NCBI GenBank assembly: GCA_026874595.1
Contig: CM049317.1
Location: 32,290,901-32,354,900, forward strand
Origin: Sipunculus nudus
Lineage: Eukaryota; Annelida; Sipuncula; Golfingiida; Sipunculidae
Direction: 5' to 3'
DNA length: 64,000 bases
Within the stretch, counting starts at the first letter, position 1, and the number at the start of each line of letters is the position of its first letter. Both the position numbers and the translations under genes were made by a program. Below, in pieces: positions 47,339 through 58,605 of this stretch. Below the pieces are notes generated by a model, which saw only the letters and a list, made by a program, of their open reading frames with translations, was not told the DNA's origin and did no database searches.

Positions 47339-47749
47339 TCACCAACACGGTTCGCAGGCGAGGCCCAGGAAAAAAGCGGGCCCCAAATACCAGTCAATGG
47401 CCCTGGCCCTCGGTTTGGAAAAAGAAATTGTCTGATTTAAAAGAATCCCTTGGATGAAAATCCATAGGATCCAGCTGAGGGCAAAATATAATGGGCTGTT
47501 TCTTGGTTTATAACCGAAAACCAACAAACATATGATAAAAATCTGGTCATAACAAACAGACAAAGCAACCAATCCAGTAAGCAGCCCCCGCCTCCCGGAA
47601 GAAGTGCAATAAAGGATGGGGTTCAAAGTTTGCCCGAAGTCATTAGCGATGTAGACAGACCAACAGGGTAGTTCTACGTGCTCTTTGCAGTTTCCAGGGG
47701 CGAATTTGAAGAATGACATTCGCTTAATACCGAAAATTGCGTTTCGCAC
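47339..47749 (-). pseudogene. ORF with GPCR TM7-like NPxxY segment
   Basis: The 136-codon minus ORF contains CKEHVELPCWSVYIAND then FGQTLNPILYCTSSGRRG. The LNPILYC..S.R order is the hallmark of the seventh transmembrane helix and start of helix 8 of rhodopsin-family receptors (NPxxY), preceded by a plausible third extracellular loop. No TM6 or other receptor parts were found upstream, where a MITE copy (47794-48233) sits. It could be a receptor relic or a chance match. The hydrophobic tail after the motif does not fit a receptor. Confidence 0.25.
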
Positions 47750-47793
47750 TGTTTACTTCCATAATTCTGAACATTTCTGAAAGGTTATGTATA

Positions 47794-48233
47794 TTAAAGG
47801 GGCCCAATCACCTATCTGGCCTTTATAAACTAAAGTAAATCCCTTGGAACTGTTAAAAAGATAGGCCAGAAAACATGGATATCACCATTCACAGGCTGCT
47901 TGGTTAGTTTATATCAACTAGTTCAAAATATGTGGGGGCCGCGAAAATAATAAAAACATATTTAACAGGGGCATCTGACAGCAAGTCATATAAGCCAGAG
48001 CTTTGCAAATAGCGTTTTGGAACATGAGACCTGTCTACCCCGGCGTATGTGCACACACACAACATTGCTGTGTTTACAAACATATCGTTGATAAACAAGT
48101 TTACACTGCCTTCGTGAAGGCGTAAAAAGATTTTTTTCACAACCAAATTTACCCTTAGTTCATCAATATATACAGAGAGGAAGCCAGAAATCACATCAAT
48201 TCTTTTCAAATGGTAGGTGAATGTTCACCTTAA
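47794..48233 (-). mobile_element. MITE family 2, copy 2 (TTAA-flanked)
   Basis: TTAA at 47794-47797 and 48230-48233. The reverse complement matches 39255-39727 along its length, sharing GTGATTTCT.GCTTCCTCT, AACTTGTTTATCAAC, TTGCAAAGCTCT.GCTTAT, GACTTGCTG.CAGATGCCC and GATATCCA.GTTTTCTGGCC. A 101-codon minus ORF inside (47904-48209) lies wholly in the element; it is broken in the other copy. Confidence 0.75.
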
Positions 48234-48574
48234 GTATATTTGCGATTTTACATGTGCAAGGGTGTTGAGCCCCTTATTTTCTAAGAATCTGTTATTCGCC
48301 CCTTACTTCGTTCCGATATTTGTGTAAATATCTGTAATTAATAAAGGTTGTCAATTCAAAAGGTGTCGGGACAGAGTTACTGAACGTTTGGGGAAACACA
48401 GCCTTCCCCGCCGAGGTTTAGAGTTTAATGTGCACGGAGAGTGGTACCGTCACGCATGCCTGCACATATAATAGCTACCAGTTCCTCTCTGTCCCCGTAC
48501 CAAAGTTCAGACATGCGTGTTAGATCAGACTCTCTTTGTCCTGCGGGTACTGGAGCTTATACTGTGGTGGGCTT

Positions 48575-48650
48575 TGAATTTACGGGGCTCAGTTTTCGCG
48601 CTCAGGCAATTTTTTTACAATTTCACGGGGTTTAATTTTCGCGATGGGGC
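48575..48650. repeat. TTTTCGCG-type interspersed repeat
   Basis: TTTCACGGGG.TTAATTTTCGCGA is also found, inverted, at 58535-58605 (TCGCGGAAATTAACCCCGTGAA). Confidence 0.55.
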
Positions 48651-48659
48651 ATATAGTAA

Positions 48660-49740
48660 TAATTTGATATAAACGACAAAATAGTTATCACTTCTCTATT
48701 ACACAAAATTATTAGTGTCTGCTTATCGCCTCATTAGCCACGCTCACGGCCAGTGACTGTTTTTGGTAAGCTAATTAACGGGGGTTTCCCGGCTCGGGTC
48801 AGAGTTAATTACCAGAAGGCCCTCCCCACAGTTCACCTTTCAGTGCAGGTGTGATAAATAATATTGCTTTGGTCAAGAAACCGTGTTAACCATCACAGGA
48901 AAACTGGCCCCGTCTTGTTTAAACAAGCTCCCTATGTTGAGGGTATTTTTACTTGGAATGAGTACAAATTGATGCTCATATGCTCAAATTACAACGACTG
49001 TCACTGCCGGGACCTGGCGATGCCCCTTAAAAGGGGCACTGGTTTCATAGCTTGACCATTACATATCAATATAAATAGGGCCCTACACATTACCTTGATC
49101 ATATCAGGTTCGGATTACGTTAATGAAACATAGTTCTATGGATATTACAAGTTGGCTACGGAAGGGGCCATATATCCCTGAAGCGGCCGCGTACGGCAGG
49201 TCTGCCTGATCCCCCGCGAGTGTGAGTGTTAAGAAAGAGCAGAGGTGTTCCAAGTTGCGAATGATCAGATCGACCGACAGCCGACAAAGCGTTACAAGCG
49301 GGGAGAATACAAGCAGCTCTACGAAGACCATTGCGAAAAATGGTCCCATACATTTTAGTTGCATGATAATAAATAATAAATAAATACATTTGCTTTAAAA
49401 TTAGAACGTGGTCACGTCGCATGCTGCGATCAACATGAACGTCATTTGGATTATATTTATTTTCCACTAATGCCCACGATCGCCATCTGGTGATTTGAAA
49501 CTTGCAAGAAGCCACTCAGTACCTTATTAGAGATACAACAAAATTTACAGTAAAATGCATACTATCAAACGCTTTTAGTTCATTTATATTGAACACAAAA
49601 GTTTCTCTGCAAAACCATCACGGCCGACAAACTCACTTGCTCCTGTGCAACTGATTTTTACGTTATTTTAATTGTGATTGAGTAAACACTGTCCGCGTGT
49701 GTTCCGAACATAACAAGACTGCGTGGTCAGGGGTCTGATC
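48660..49740. other. Mixed DNA without a supported gene
   Basis: A 63-codon plus ORF at 48864-49055 and overlapping minus ORFs at 49104-49515 are open but show no splice context or motif. Confidence 0.35.
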
Positions 49741-49741
49741 T

Positions 49742-49753
49742 TGCGCATGCGCA
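49742..49753. promoter_or_regulatory. Perfect NRF1-type palindrome TGCGCATGCGCA
   Basis: Matches the NRF1 consensus YGCGCAYGCGCR on both strands, in a GC-richer pocket of an AT-rich region. NRF1 sites mark animal housekeeping promoters. An ATG first-exon candidate begins 47 bp to the right. Confidence 0.5.
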
Positions 49754-49799
49754 GCTTGGGGAAGAAAAACGAGATTAGAAAACACGAGCGTAGCCCTTG

Positions 49800-49882
49800 A
49801 TGGAGGTCTTGATTCGTGAAGTTGCAAAGTATTGGAGCAGGTGGCGAGCTCTTTTTGTATTTCGCGCTACTCACCGTGCTCG
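49800..49882 (+). CDS. Candidate first exon next to the NRF1 site
   Basis: ATG opens MEVLIREVAKYWSRWRALFV, then FRATHRAR, and reaches a moderate donor CTCG|GTGCAAG at 49882/49883. If unspliced it stops after 34 codons at 49904. The Arg/Trp-rich helix would be compatible with a mitochondrial targeting sequence, which fits NRF1 regulation, but that is inference. The minus strand is open here too. Confidence 0.3.
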
Positions 49883-50689
49883 GTGCAAGCTTATTTCCAC
49901 TTGAGTATGGGAGAAAGCAAACGGTTTTAAAACAAATTATTGGCAAATTCCATAATATTCCAAGGGAAAACATTGTATTTCATGTATATTTCACACCTAG
50001 AAAATGAATAGGTTCCTTTTACCAGGAGCTAGGGGGAAAAATACTTCGCTTTCATTTACTCTTTCATTGCTGATCATGAATAAGCTGTTCCGTCGAATTG
50101 TCGGCCTTGACTAGACACATCCACCACTCAAATCAGCAGAGCGTGGAGACCGTCTTGTCAGTCTTGTTGCTCTATCGAACTCTATGTTAGCTTATATGTA
50201 ACGAGCTTTTTGGTAAAACAGAATATATATCATTTCCTGGGCCGAAAAAAAAGTTAAACATCTAATCCTCATTTTATTCACTCTCCCCGTTTACAGATAG
50301 AAGAACTAAAATGGCGTTTCCCATATATACACATACTGTGTGTGTATGTATGTATAGATTTAATTAAGTACAGCATATTGTTTCAGACGCACGTTTGAAA
50401 AATTTTACGTTATCAGATTAATTTAACGCAACCCCCCTCCCCCCCCCCCCCCTCTTTTTTCGATGTATAGTACCAAGCATCAAGAGACACGCCTCTGCAG
50501 GCGAACCGTGCGTCACACCAGGTTTATTGCACGCGGCAACAGGATTCGCAAAACGCGTACAAGACGAACACGGTTGAATCTCGTGAGAGTGCATTATATA
50601 TCATCACAAACTAAATAACTAGAAGGTTGTATTTTGATCAGACCTAATCATACCTGTTAACTATTCAAGCTCTCCGTGTTTTGACTTAG

Positions 50690-50990
50690 CTGACTTTAAG
50701 TCGTCTGAGCCACACTTGTCAGGAACACAGCGTAACCGTTGGACCTAGAAACTCGACATTCAGGGAGGTCCTTATAGGCAAATCTCCTTGAAAACCTGAA
50801 ATAGGCCACTATGGTATATTTTCTGTAGGTTAAAAAAGTATCGTTCAGCACTCAGAGAGTCAGACAAGGCACAAATCTTAATTGGACCTTGGAGCCTCTT
50901 GCTTAATCGTTGGGAAGGTCATTGTTATGTCAACTTGAACATCTGAAATAAGTCACTCTGATCTGTAATGGGGATAAAACCTTCAAATCT
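50690..50990 (+). repeat. Dispersed repeat array (same family as 8166-8960)
   Basis: Two short units with AACACAGCGTAACCGTTGGACC, CAGGGAGGTCC, AATCTCCTTGAAAACCTGAA and AGGCACAAATCTTAATTGG-type blocks, about 185 bp apart (motifs quoted in part). Confidence 0.65.
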
Positions 50991-51015
50991 TATTAAAAAA
51001 TAAGAGGGCAGAGGG

Positions 51016-51018
<3 letters not shown>

Positions 51019-51081
<63 letters not shown>

Positions 51082-51470
51082 GGGGGGGGTAAAAAGAGAG
51101 AATGAGAGAGAAACAGAGAAGGTGAAACCGGTGAATTAGACGAGAACAGAGAAGCAGAAAGACAGGGGGAGAAAAAGAGAAAAGAGGAGAGAAAGAGGTA
51201 GAGAAAGAAAAAAAAACAGAGAGATCGTGGCGGAGATGATATAGTGATATGGAAAGAGAGAGAAAAGGCAAGAGAAAGGGGGAGAAAGAGAGAGGGGCAC
51301 AAAAAACGTGTTACAGACACAGGGAGGTAGATATATAGCAGCAAACAGAGACAGAACATAAGGGAATGAGAGAAAACGAAATACAGAGTGAGAGAGATAA
51401 ATATCGAGAAATAGAGAGAGACAGAGACAGGGACAAACAGACAGCGACAAAGAGAAAAAAGACAGACATA
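51019..51470. repeat. (TA)n then long purine tract
   Basis: TA repeats (51019-51060) pass into (GA)n and then about 390 bases that are nearly all A and G on this strand. Confidence 0.93.
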
Positions 51471-51871
51471 AAGTATTTGTATATCAGTCTTTCTGTTTGC
51501 AGTCTGTTTTACCTCAGTTTGTTTAACCTCCTAAGACCTATTAACTTCACAGTGTGGACATGTATCTGTTTTCTTCATGTGTCTCCTCTCTAAGTCATGA
51601 ACCATATAAAATATTATGCTAAATTGTTGATGAGACTTACTTTTCACATGAACAGCTTTCTCCAGCAAAACATTTCATTTGTAAAACAAACATATCCAGT
51701 CTGACTGCTTTCTAATTATTCAACACTATATATAGTAACCTAAGGTATATAATGGCAATAATATTTACATTAGCTGTCAAGTTAACCGCGGCATGATATT
51801 AATCATAGGAGAGCTTTAACTACCGTAAAGAACCGTGCATGCCCCCAATAACTAACATACATTTCTGTCTG

Positions 51872-51877
<6 letters not shown>

Positions 51878-51948
<71 letters not shown>
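51878..51948. repeat. (AT)n microsatellite
   Basis: Pure AT run of 71 bases. Confidence 0.97.
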
Positions 51949-51950
<2 letters not shown>

Positions 51951-52489
51951 TATATTCTATAACCTACGAGCCAAAAGCATGATTTATAGCAATCTGAAAG
52001 TGAAACACTGCATAAACTTTAACAATTAGACCCAGTAAATTGTGAAACATCCAGACAGGTCAAGTACCTTGGGTTTCTAGATGAGGCATATATGTTCTAT
52101 ATATTAGGAACGAATCTAATTTCGGGCCCCATACTTCAATTTTTCGGTGACAATCGGAAACCCATCTTATGTTTTGAGACACATGCACCGGTAATTCTGA
52201 TGTAATTTAAGGACCATACATATGTCACTATACCAATCCCGTCATCCTCCTCAGAGGGACTCTGAAAAGAAAGTCTCATCAACTTACACTGTCACACGAA
52301 ACACTCATTTTCGCGCACTACCACCAAACGTATCTTTCCTACAGTCCGTTCTTCCAAAGGATGAGCATCGTTTTCTAATCATTATTCTTAATTAATTATG
52401 ATATGATTATATTTGTATTCATTATCGGACCAAAGCCATGTAATATGACCACTCCTGCGAAGCTGGGTAATGGTTACCTATGTTCTGCG

Positions 52490-52860
52490 AACTACAGGAT
52501 GATTTGGGCACCCAGACAGTCACACAGAGCACAAAACCTAACTGTTTGACTTAAAACCTTCTATTATAGAATTCTGACAGGTACTTGGCAAGGCTCCTTT
52601 AAATCCTGAAATCAGGTCACTGCTCCGTATAATCTGAGAGCAATAGGAAAGATATGATTTTAGTACTGTGAAAAGAGGATGAGCTCAGATCATAACGGTT
52701 TGACCCAGAAACATTCAACTTAAAATTCTAGATCTTAAGCAAATCTCCTTCAGCACCTAAGATTTGCTCACGATGGCCTATATTCTATGTGAGCTAAGAG
52801 TGGAATGCCTAATTTTGAGCACTCACAAAGTCAGACATAGCCTGAGTCTTACTTGTTCGA
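52490..52860 (+). repeat. Dispersed repeat array (third site)
   Basis: Two diverged units share CACAAAACCTAACTG/CATAACGGTTTGACC, GACTTAAAACCTTC, CTCCTT.A..ACCTGAAATCAGGTCAC and AGTCAGACATAGCC with the arrays at 8.2 and 50.7 kb. Confidence 0.55.
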
Positions 52861-52952
52861 TCCTTATATCCGGGATATTCGAGTAAGAATGCATGTATTG
52901 GAGCCCGTTTGCGGATCTGGCCCATCAGCCGATGGGCTTGGCCAATATGAGG

Positions 52953-53000
52953 ATCCGTTATTGGGCTGCCCATCTGCAGATAGGCAGCCCAATAACGGAT
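52953..53000. repeat. 48-bp near-perfect palindrome
   Basis: Arms of 24 bases starting ATCCGTTATTGGGCTGCC pair around a CTGCAG centre at 52974-52979, with one mismatch (52971 against 52982). Flanked by a 7-bp-arm hairpin GCCCATC/GATGGGC (52920-52937) and a perfect 18-bp palindrome GCCCATCTGCAGATGGGC (53021-53038). Confidence 0.95.
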
Positions 53001-53492
53001 TTGATACCATGCACTTTCTGGCCCATCTGCAGATGGGCTTGGCCCAATAACCAATTTTAGTTTTTGTTAGTAATACGTTATTATTTTATTATCTTGATGA
53101 CTTTTGTACTCAGACAAACATTTCTCAGAACTGTGCATACAGTGTTACAATATACCATATTAAATAACTTTTTACACACAATTCTTAATTAGTCTACATT
53201 GCATTCGTGTGATGTTAAGAGTTTAATGAGGTTCATTTTTTACCAAAGAGTAATTACAACTGTTGCGAAAAAAATCTCATTTACATTACCACATAGATGT
53301 GACTTCCACGGTACATACAATTTACTAAAGAGAAATTATATGTGGTACAAATCAGTTTCTCATATTTATTTTTAATATCCACATATATATCAAGGTTACC
53401 ACATACATTTTGACAATAGAATAGTGTAATATATGTAGCAAACACTCTCTCATGAGTCATTTGATCTCTGAGTCAATCACAATCATGCACTT

Positions 53493-53720
53493 TCACCACA
53501 ATAACACATCTTGATACAGTTTCTTTTGGAGAAGTGTCTTATTGATAAGCTCTCTACTTAGCATTCGTACAGAATTGTTGGTGGTCCTGGTGATGAGAGC
53601 AACAGGGAAGTCGGACAGTACTCCTTTTTTCAGGTGATCACAGAGATGATACCGAGGTTAAATGTAGTTTTGGCTGCAGGGGTCATTGCCGGAGAGTAGT
53701 GTCTTTGCAAAGGCCAGACC
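53493..53720 (-). pseudogene. Coding-like minus-strand segment with frameshift
   Basis: One minus frame reads HYSPAMTPAAKTTFNLGIIS then VIT and stops. A second, open for 54 codons to a stop at 53495-53493, reads HLKKGVLSDFPVALITRT, then NNSVRMLSRELINKTLLQ and KKLYQDVLLW. The two overlap by about 30 bases and may be parts of one broken coding sequence. No family is recognised. Confidence 0.3.
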
Positions 53721-54549
53721 AAAAACGCCACAAAATAAATTTAAACAAAACGACAGGGTTATGTTTTACATATCTTTCACAGTAACATAGTAAGGTTTAT
53801 TTTATTTTTAATATATAACAATTTATTAGATACAACTGATAAATAAATAGATCTCTGAAACAAGCAATCATCACGATGTTTAATATATAAATATGTTTTA
53901 ATATATAAAATATAAATATAAATATAAAATTTTAATTGTGACAAGACCCCTTATAAACCATTTTGGATAAATATAATTATACTTTATACTCAGAAGATAA
54001 ATAATGAAGAGATAAAATTAATACGATAAAACTACCAAAATTCGTAGTTAATACTTGCATATTAATAATTTTGGTCTTTGTGGGAAACTGTTATCGAATA
54101 AAAAAATTAGCTCAGCTTTCTAGGAACTATTCTAAACTTATTTATAGACCCTGTTTGGATTCGGGACAATAAACATATATGTAAAATAAATCTATATTAT
54201 ATAAATTTAATAAATTATGATAATACAGTGATTTAAATGGTACACTATTTTGATAGAGTTGTACCTTTTTTGTCTAAAAGGCCATATACTATTTCATGTC
54301 ATACAACCGAGTGTACTTTCATTGGTACGGATACAGGCGTGTGCTCTGTGAGTGCTTTCTAGTTAACTTGGTTGTCACTAACACTATAATAACACTTAAG
54401 GGTAAACACATTTAGGTATGACCAATTCACCAACTTAATATCGGATACACCTTACATGATAAATGAAGCACTAACATGGGCAAAGGTCTTTCGATATCCT
54501 GCATGGCCCACCTCCCTCTCGCGGATGTTCTTGGCGTAGGAAAACAGGT

Positions 54550-55143
54550 GACATATTTCATATAAAGACATGTAACACTGAGACATGTTTTACTCTTAGT
54601 TTAAAACATGTTTCTTAGGAGAAAACATGTTTCGAAAAATCGGACAAATACACGTTTTAGGCTAAACAAACGTTTTAAATAGTTACATGTTTTATGAAAA
54701 ATGAAACATGTCTTAAGACATGTCTTATATGCGATATATTTCATATAAAAACATGTAACACTGAGACATGTTTTACTCTTAGTTTAAAACATGTTTCTTA
54801 GGAGGAAACATGTTTCGAAAAATGGGACAAATACACGTTTAAGGCTAAACAAACGTTTTAAATAGTTACATGTTTTATGAAAAATGAAACATGTCTTAAG
54901 ACATGTCTTATATGCGACATATTTCATATAAAAACGTGTAACACAGAGACAAGTTTTACCTTACTGTCCATGAAATTTTTTCCGTGTGCGAAACATGTTT
55001 TATATAAAAGCATGTTTCAAGAGGATTAAAAACATGTTTTGGCTGTTGAAACATCAGTGAGTCATGAAACATGCTGGAAACATGTTTCGAAAAATGGGAC
55101 AGAATGGTGTTTTAAATAGAAACATGAAACATGTCCTCAGTTT
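54550..55143. repeat. 183-bp tandem repeat rich in AAACATGTTT palindromes
   Basis: Units start at 54550, 54733 and 54916 (exact 183-bp steps); the third is diverged after about 50 bp. Each full unit ends with AAACATGTCT and AGACATGTCT separated by TA (54704-54725 and 54887-54908). Each also has paired AAACATGTTT decamers 9-10 bases apart. Confidence 0.9.
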
Positions 55144-55240
55144 TTAGAGTGTTATACCTCTCTACGGCCACTATTCTGATAACAGGCAAATATTGTTATT
55201 GTTTAACCCAACCTTTAGACTTAAAATATAAAACTAAATC

Positions 55241-55243
<3 letters not shown>

Positions 55244-55288
<45 letters not shown>
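55244..55288. repeat. (AT)n microsatellite
   Basis: Pure AT run. Confidence 0.97.
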
Positions 55289-55290
<2 letters not shown>

Positions 55291-55299
55291 ACGTTTGTT

Positions 55300-56010
55300 A
55301 CAATACTAAGATTTCGGAGGTGCAACTCTGTAACCAGTAGGCAGGGTCCTGTTTAAACACAACATATGTTATATGTACTAATATCCTTGACCCTTATGAT
55401 ACATTGTGGTCACCAAACGAAATATATTTTATTATCGAAGATACGAAAAAAATAGAAACACATCATTAAATGTTTATCTCATTCTTTTAAGCTTTCGTGG
55501 TTTCGTGGAGAACTTAAACCCTCCTGCTAAACCGGATTACAAGTACAGCTCATTTTCTAAAATGCTGAGACATGGGGTAGGATCCGTGTTTATATGGAAG
55601 GGGGGGGGGGGGGGTCTCCTTAAGCTGAATTTAAAGTGATAAAGGAGGAAGTCCTAACAGGATGTAAGGGAAGGTATACCCCTCAACGCCCTCCAAATTT
55701 ATCATGCACAAGGTCTTGCTAGCTTTTGGCAAATACAAGGCATCGTGTCTCCAAAGTGGTTCGAGGGAATCCATAACCAGTGACGCAGGCAAGTCACAGT
55801 GAATGGTTCGTAGAAATCGTCTCGCCTGCGTGCATTTATATATAGAAATACGGTTACCAGTTTAATAATTACACCTTTCGTTGCCTGGCTCTCGATAGTA
55901 ACGTATTCACTGCCGGATACAAGTAAGGTCCCTCCTGCTTGTCAAGAGTAGCAGGTCTCTTTTCACTTAATACCTAGCACTGAAAGACCGCACCGCATTG
56001 GATCAAGTAG
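55300..56010. other. Non-coding DNA upstream of a possible first exon
   Basis: A 77-codon ORF (55406-55639) ends in a poly-G run and is not supported. The last 150 bases are moderately GC-rich. Confidence 0.35.
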
Positions 56011-56014
56011 CGCC

Positions 56015-56020
56015 ATGGAG
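56015..56020 (+). CDS. Possible minimal first exon, ME
   Basis: An ideal initiation context (GCGCCATGGAG) is followed directly by a donor-like GTAGGA at 56021. Two-codon first exons exist, but the evidence is only these two short motifs. Confidence 0.2.
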
Positions 56021-56289
56021 GTAGGACTTATCGTTTTCTATAAACATTTTCTATAGACCTGAATATTGTCTTTTTTTCCTCTAGGTATGTGATCTTTCCG
56101 TTCACTTAAAATGTGATATGATAATTAAAAAAAATTATCTATCTCGCTAACTAGGTAACATATAAATGTATCATCATGAATATGAATATAAAATGAACCC
56201 CTTTCAAGGAAGCATTAATTTGAATACATCGACATGTGTTAAATGAATCATTATGAAAACATACCGGTTTTTTTTTTGTATGAAAAACA

Positions 56290-56860
56290 GTAGGACGCTC
56301 TTACGAGTGACAGAAACACGTAAATACACAGAAAGCCGCACGCACGTTCACTCTAACGGATCACGTTAAAACACAGAAAGACGCCCGTTCGATCCAAAGG
56401 ATCACGTTAATACACAGGGACAAACCCCGTTCACTGTGACGGATCACATTAATACACAGAAACACACCTGCTCACTGCGACGGATAACATTAATACACAA
56501 AAACAAGTCCGTTTACTCCGACGGATCACATTAATACACAGAAACAAACCCGTTCACTGTTATGGATCACATTAATACACAGAAACAAACACGTTTACTG
56601 CGACGGATCACGTTAATACAGAGAAACATACCCGTTCACTGGGACGGATAACATAATTACACAAAAGCAAGTCCGTACACTCCGACGGATCATGTTAATA
56701 CACAGAAACGAACATTAATACACAGTAAAAAAAAGTCCGGTAACTTTGACGGATTACGTTGATACACAGAAACAAACCCGTTCACTGCGACGGATCACAT
56801 TAAAACACAGAAAGACGCCCGTTCACGCCTACGGGTTAAATTAATACACAAAATATTCCA
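56290..56860. repeat. 41-bp minisatellite, about 13 units
   Basis: Units of the form CCGTTCACTGCGACGGATC, ACATTAATACACAG and AAACAAAC repeat with single-base and small indel variation. Confidence 0.95.
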
Positions 56861-57099
56861 CATATATTCCAGTCACTCTTATAGGCACACGTGTACACAT
56901 GCAGGCAAGAACGTCCAGACAATCTAAATACCAGAGACCCGTGTATACAAACGACCGGTCACACTAGGCACATTAAAATACAAAAAAAGTTTCTTTCAGA
57001 CGGGAATAAGAATCGGTGTCCTGCCGATTTTTATGTCAGACTCTATGTAAACTGAGCTTCCCCACCTCGACAACCGAGGCTGGTGTGTGCTGGTCAGTT

Positions 57100-57690
57100 T
57101 GTTAATGTTCATTTACGGTTAATTGTATTACTTCGTGTCCATTATTAATAAATATAAGTATATACACACATTTGTATAGATGTATTTACAAAGATAGATG
57201 ATGGAATCTGTGCTTTATGACACACACATCATTACATACATTTGCTATCCACACATATTAAAGGTACTTGTTAAAATAAGAGACATTTTAATTATATTTG
57301 ATATATGTTTTTTTACTGTTTCTTCTTTAAAATATTATGGTATGTGCCAATATTTCATTCCAAAACTGTTTGATTACACAGACGGAATTAAGCTTGCATT
57401 GGGCGCGATCAATGGCGCAAACATAGGGCGCACGCCACATTTTGGCTCCACCGCGGAACTTCACTAATCAAGATTTTTCAAGTTAAAGTCTGGTGTTGCT
57501 TCTGTGTTTCTTCTTTCACGCCTCTTGTAGTTTTTTTGGACATATATTCTCGGTTTATGGAAAAAATATACGAAGACTGTCTTTACTCACGCAAACAAAC
57601 ATAGCAGCGTATAAATATGCAAGTCCCTGAACCGGGTGGTTTTGCATTAAAAACACAGTATTAAACCAAAATGGATTAATAGCGTGAAAT
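57100..57690. other. Non-coding DNA
   Basis: An 89-codon ORF at 57198-57467 ends TDGIKLALGAINGANIGRT; it has no clear acceptor and is not called. Confidence 0.35.
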
Positions 57691-57699
57691 AATCAAGTG

Positions 57700-57905
57700 C
57701 GGATCGAGGGGGGGGGGCCGAAACCTCCACCCCTTGCTCTCAACCAACGACCTTTTTTATTAGACAAATCTTATGCATGATCGGGGGGGGGGGGGGTTGG
57801 GGGTCGATACCCTCTTGCTCTTAACCAGCGACCTTTTTTTTTAGAAAATGTTTATACATGACACCCGTTTACCACTCCCTGCTAAAAAAAAAATCCTGGA
57901 TCCGC
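57700..57905. repeat. Tandem poly-G repeat with GGATCC end
   Basis: Two units of about 77 bp: a G run, then CTTGCTCT.AACCA.CGACC and TTTTTT.TTAGA, followed by AATCCTGGATCCGCGCC. Confidence 0.75.
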
Positions 57906-58172
57906 GCCAGATGATACACCTATTATTGCAAATGTTCATTTAACCTTTAACCTAGCAGAAGTGATACCGGTTCGATATATCAAAATGTAATTTCATAGGG
58001 CCAATGACGTTTACGTGTGCCCCGGTAAACCCGGAACAAAATAGTCTACATGTGCCGTCCTCGTCCTTCAGTCACCACGTCGATTTGCCCCCACAGCTGA
58101 ACGGTCGTGCATAAACCAGTCTGGCCACGTGTCAGTAAATATCATTCACTGATGCATGCACTCAATCCGTTG

Positions 58173-58206
58173 CCCCCCCCCCCCCCCCCCCCCCCCCCCA
58201 CCCCCC
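58173..58206. repeat. Poly-C run (27 plus 6 C)
   Basis: The longest homopolymer in the window. Confidence 0.95.
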
Positions 58207-58534
58207 GGTTAGTGTGAGTGACATGTAACATACATGATATAAACTTTATAGTAGGCATATCAATCAGTTACCCGGCCCAACTTGGAACATTAATTTTCAT
58301 ATACACATTCCAGGGCTCACAGCATGAAAAGCGTCTCTCAAGAGTTAGTTTCGGCCTTAAGAAAAATCGACTTATATACTTTGGATGTCTTAAGGGTTTC
58401 AAAATCGCGATATTTAAGAGGAATTATGTCAAAAAATAAAACATTCGTGAAAAAGGATGACTAACTACACAGGGGAAAGTGAATTTTTGCTGCAGCCTCC
58501 TTGTTTCCTATTACATATTATCTAGATTATATGG

Positions 58535-58605
58535 AATCGGGAAAATTGAAATTCCCGCAACATTAAAACGCGAAAATCGCGGAAATTAACCCCGTGAAGA
58601 TGATG
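58535..58605. repeat. TTTTCGCG-type repeat, inverted copy
   Basis: Inverted match of 48575-48650. Confidence 0.55.

Noticed and set aside
48864-49055. 63-codon plus ORF as a gene
   Set aside because: No splice signal, no motif and overlapping open frames nearby.
50925-51450. Ser/Leu/Phe-rich ORFs on the minus strand
   Set aside because: Translations of the purine tract; low complexity.
56290-56860. CRISPR-like array
   Set aside because: Repeat units are directly adjacent with no unique spacers, and the DNA is animal-like; it is a minisatellite.
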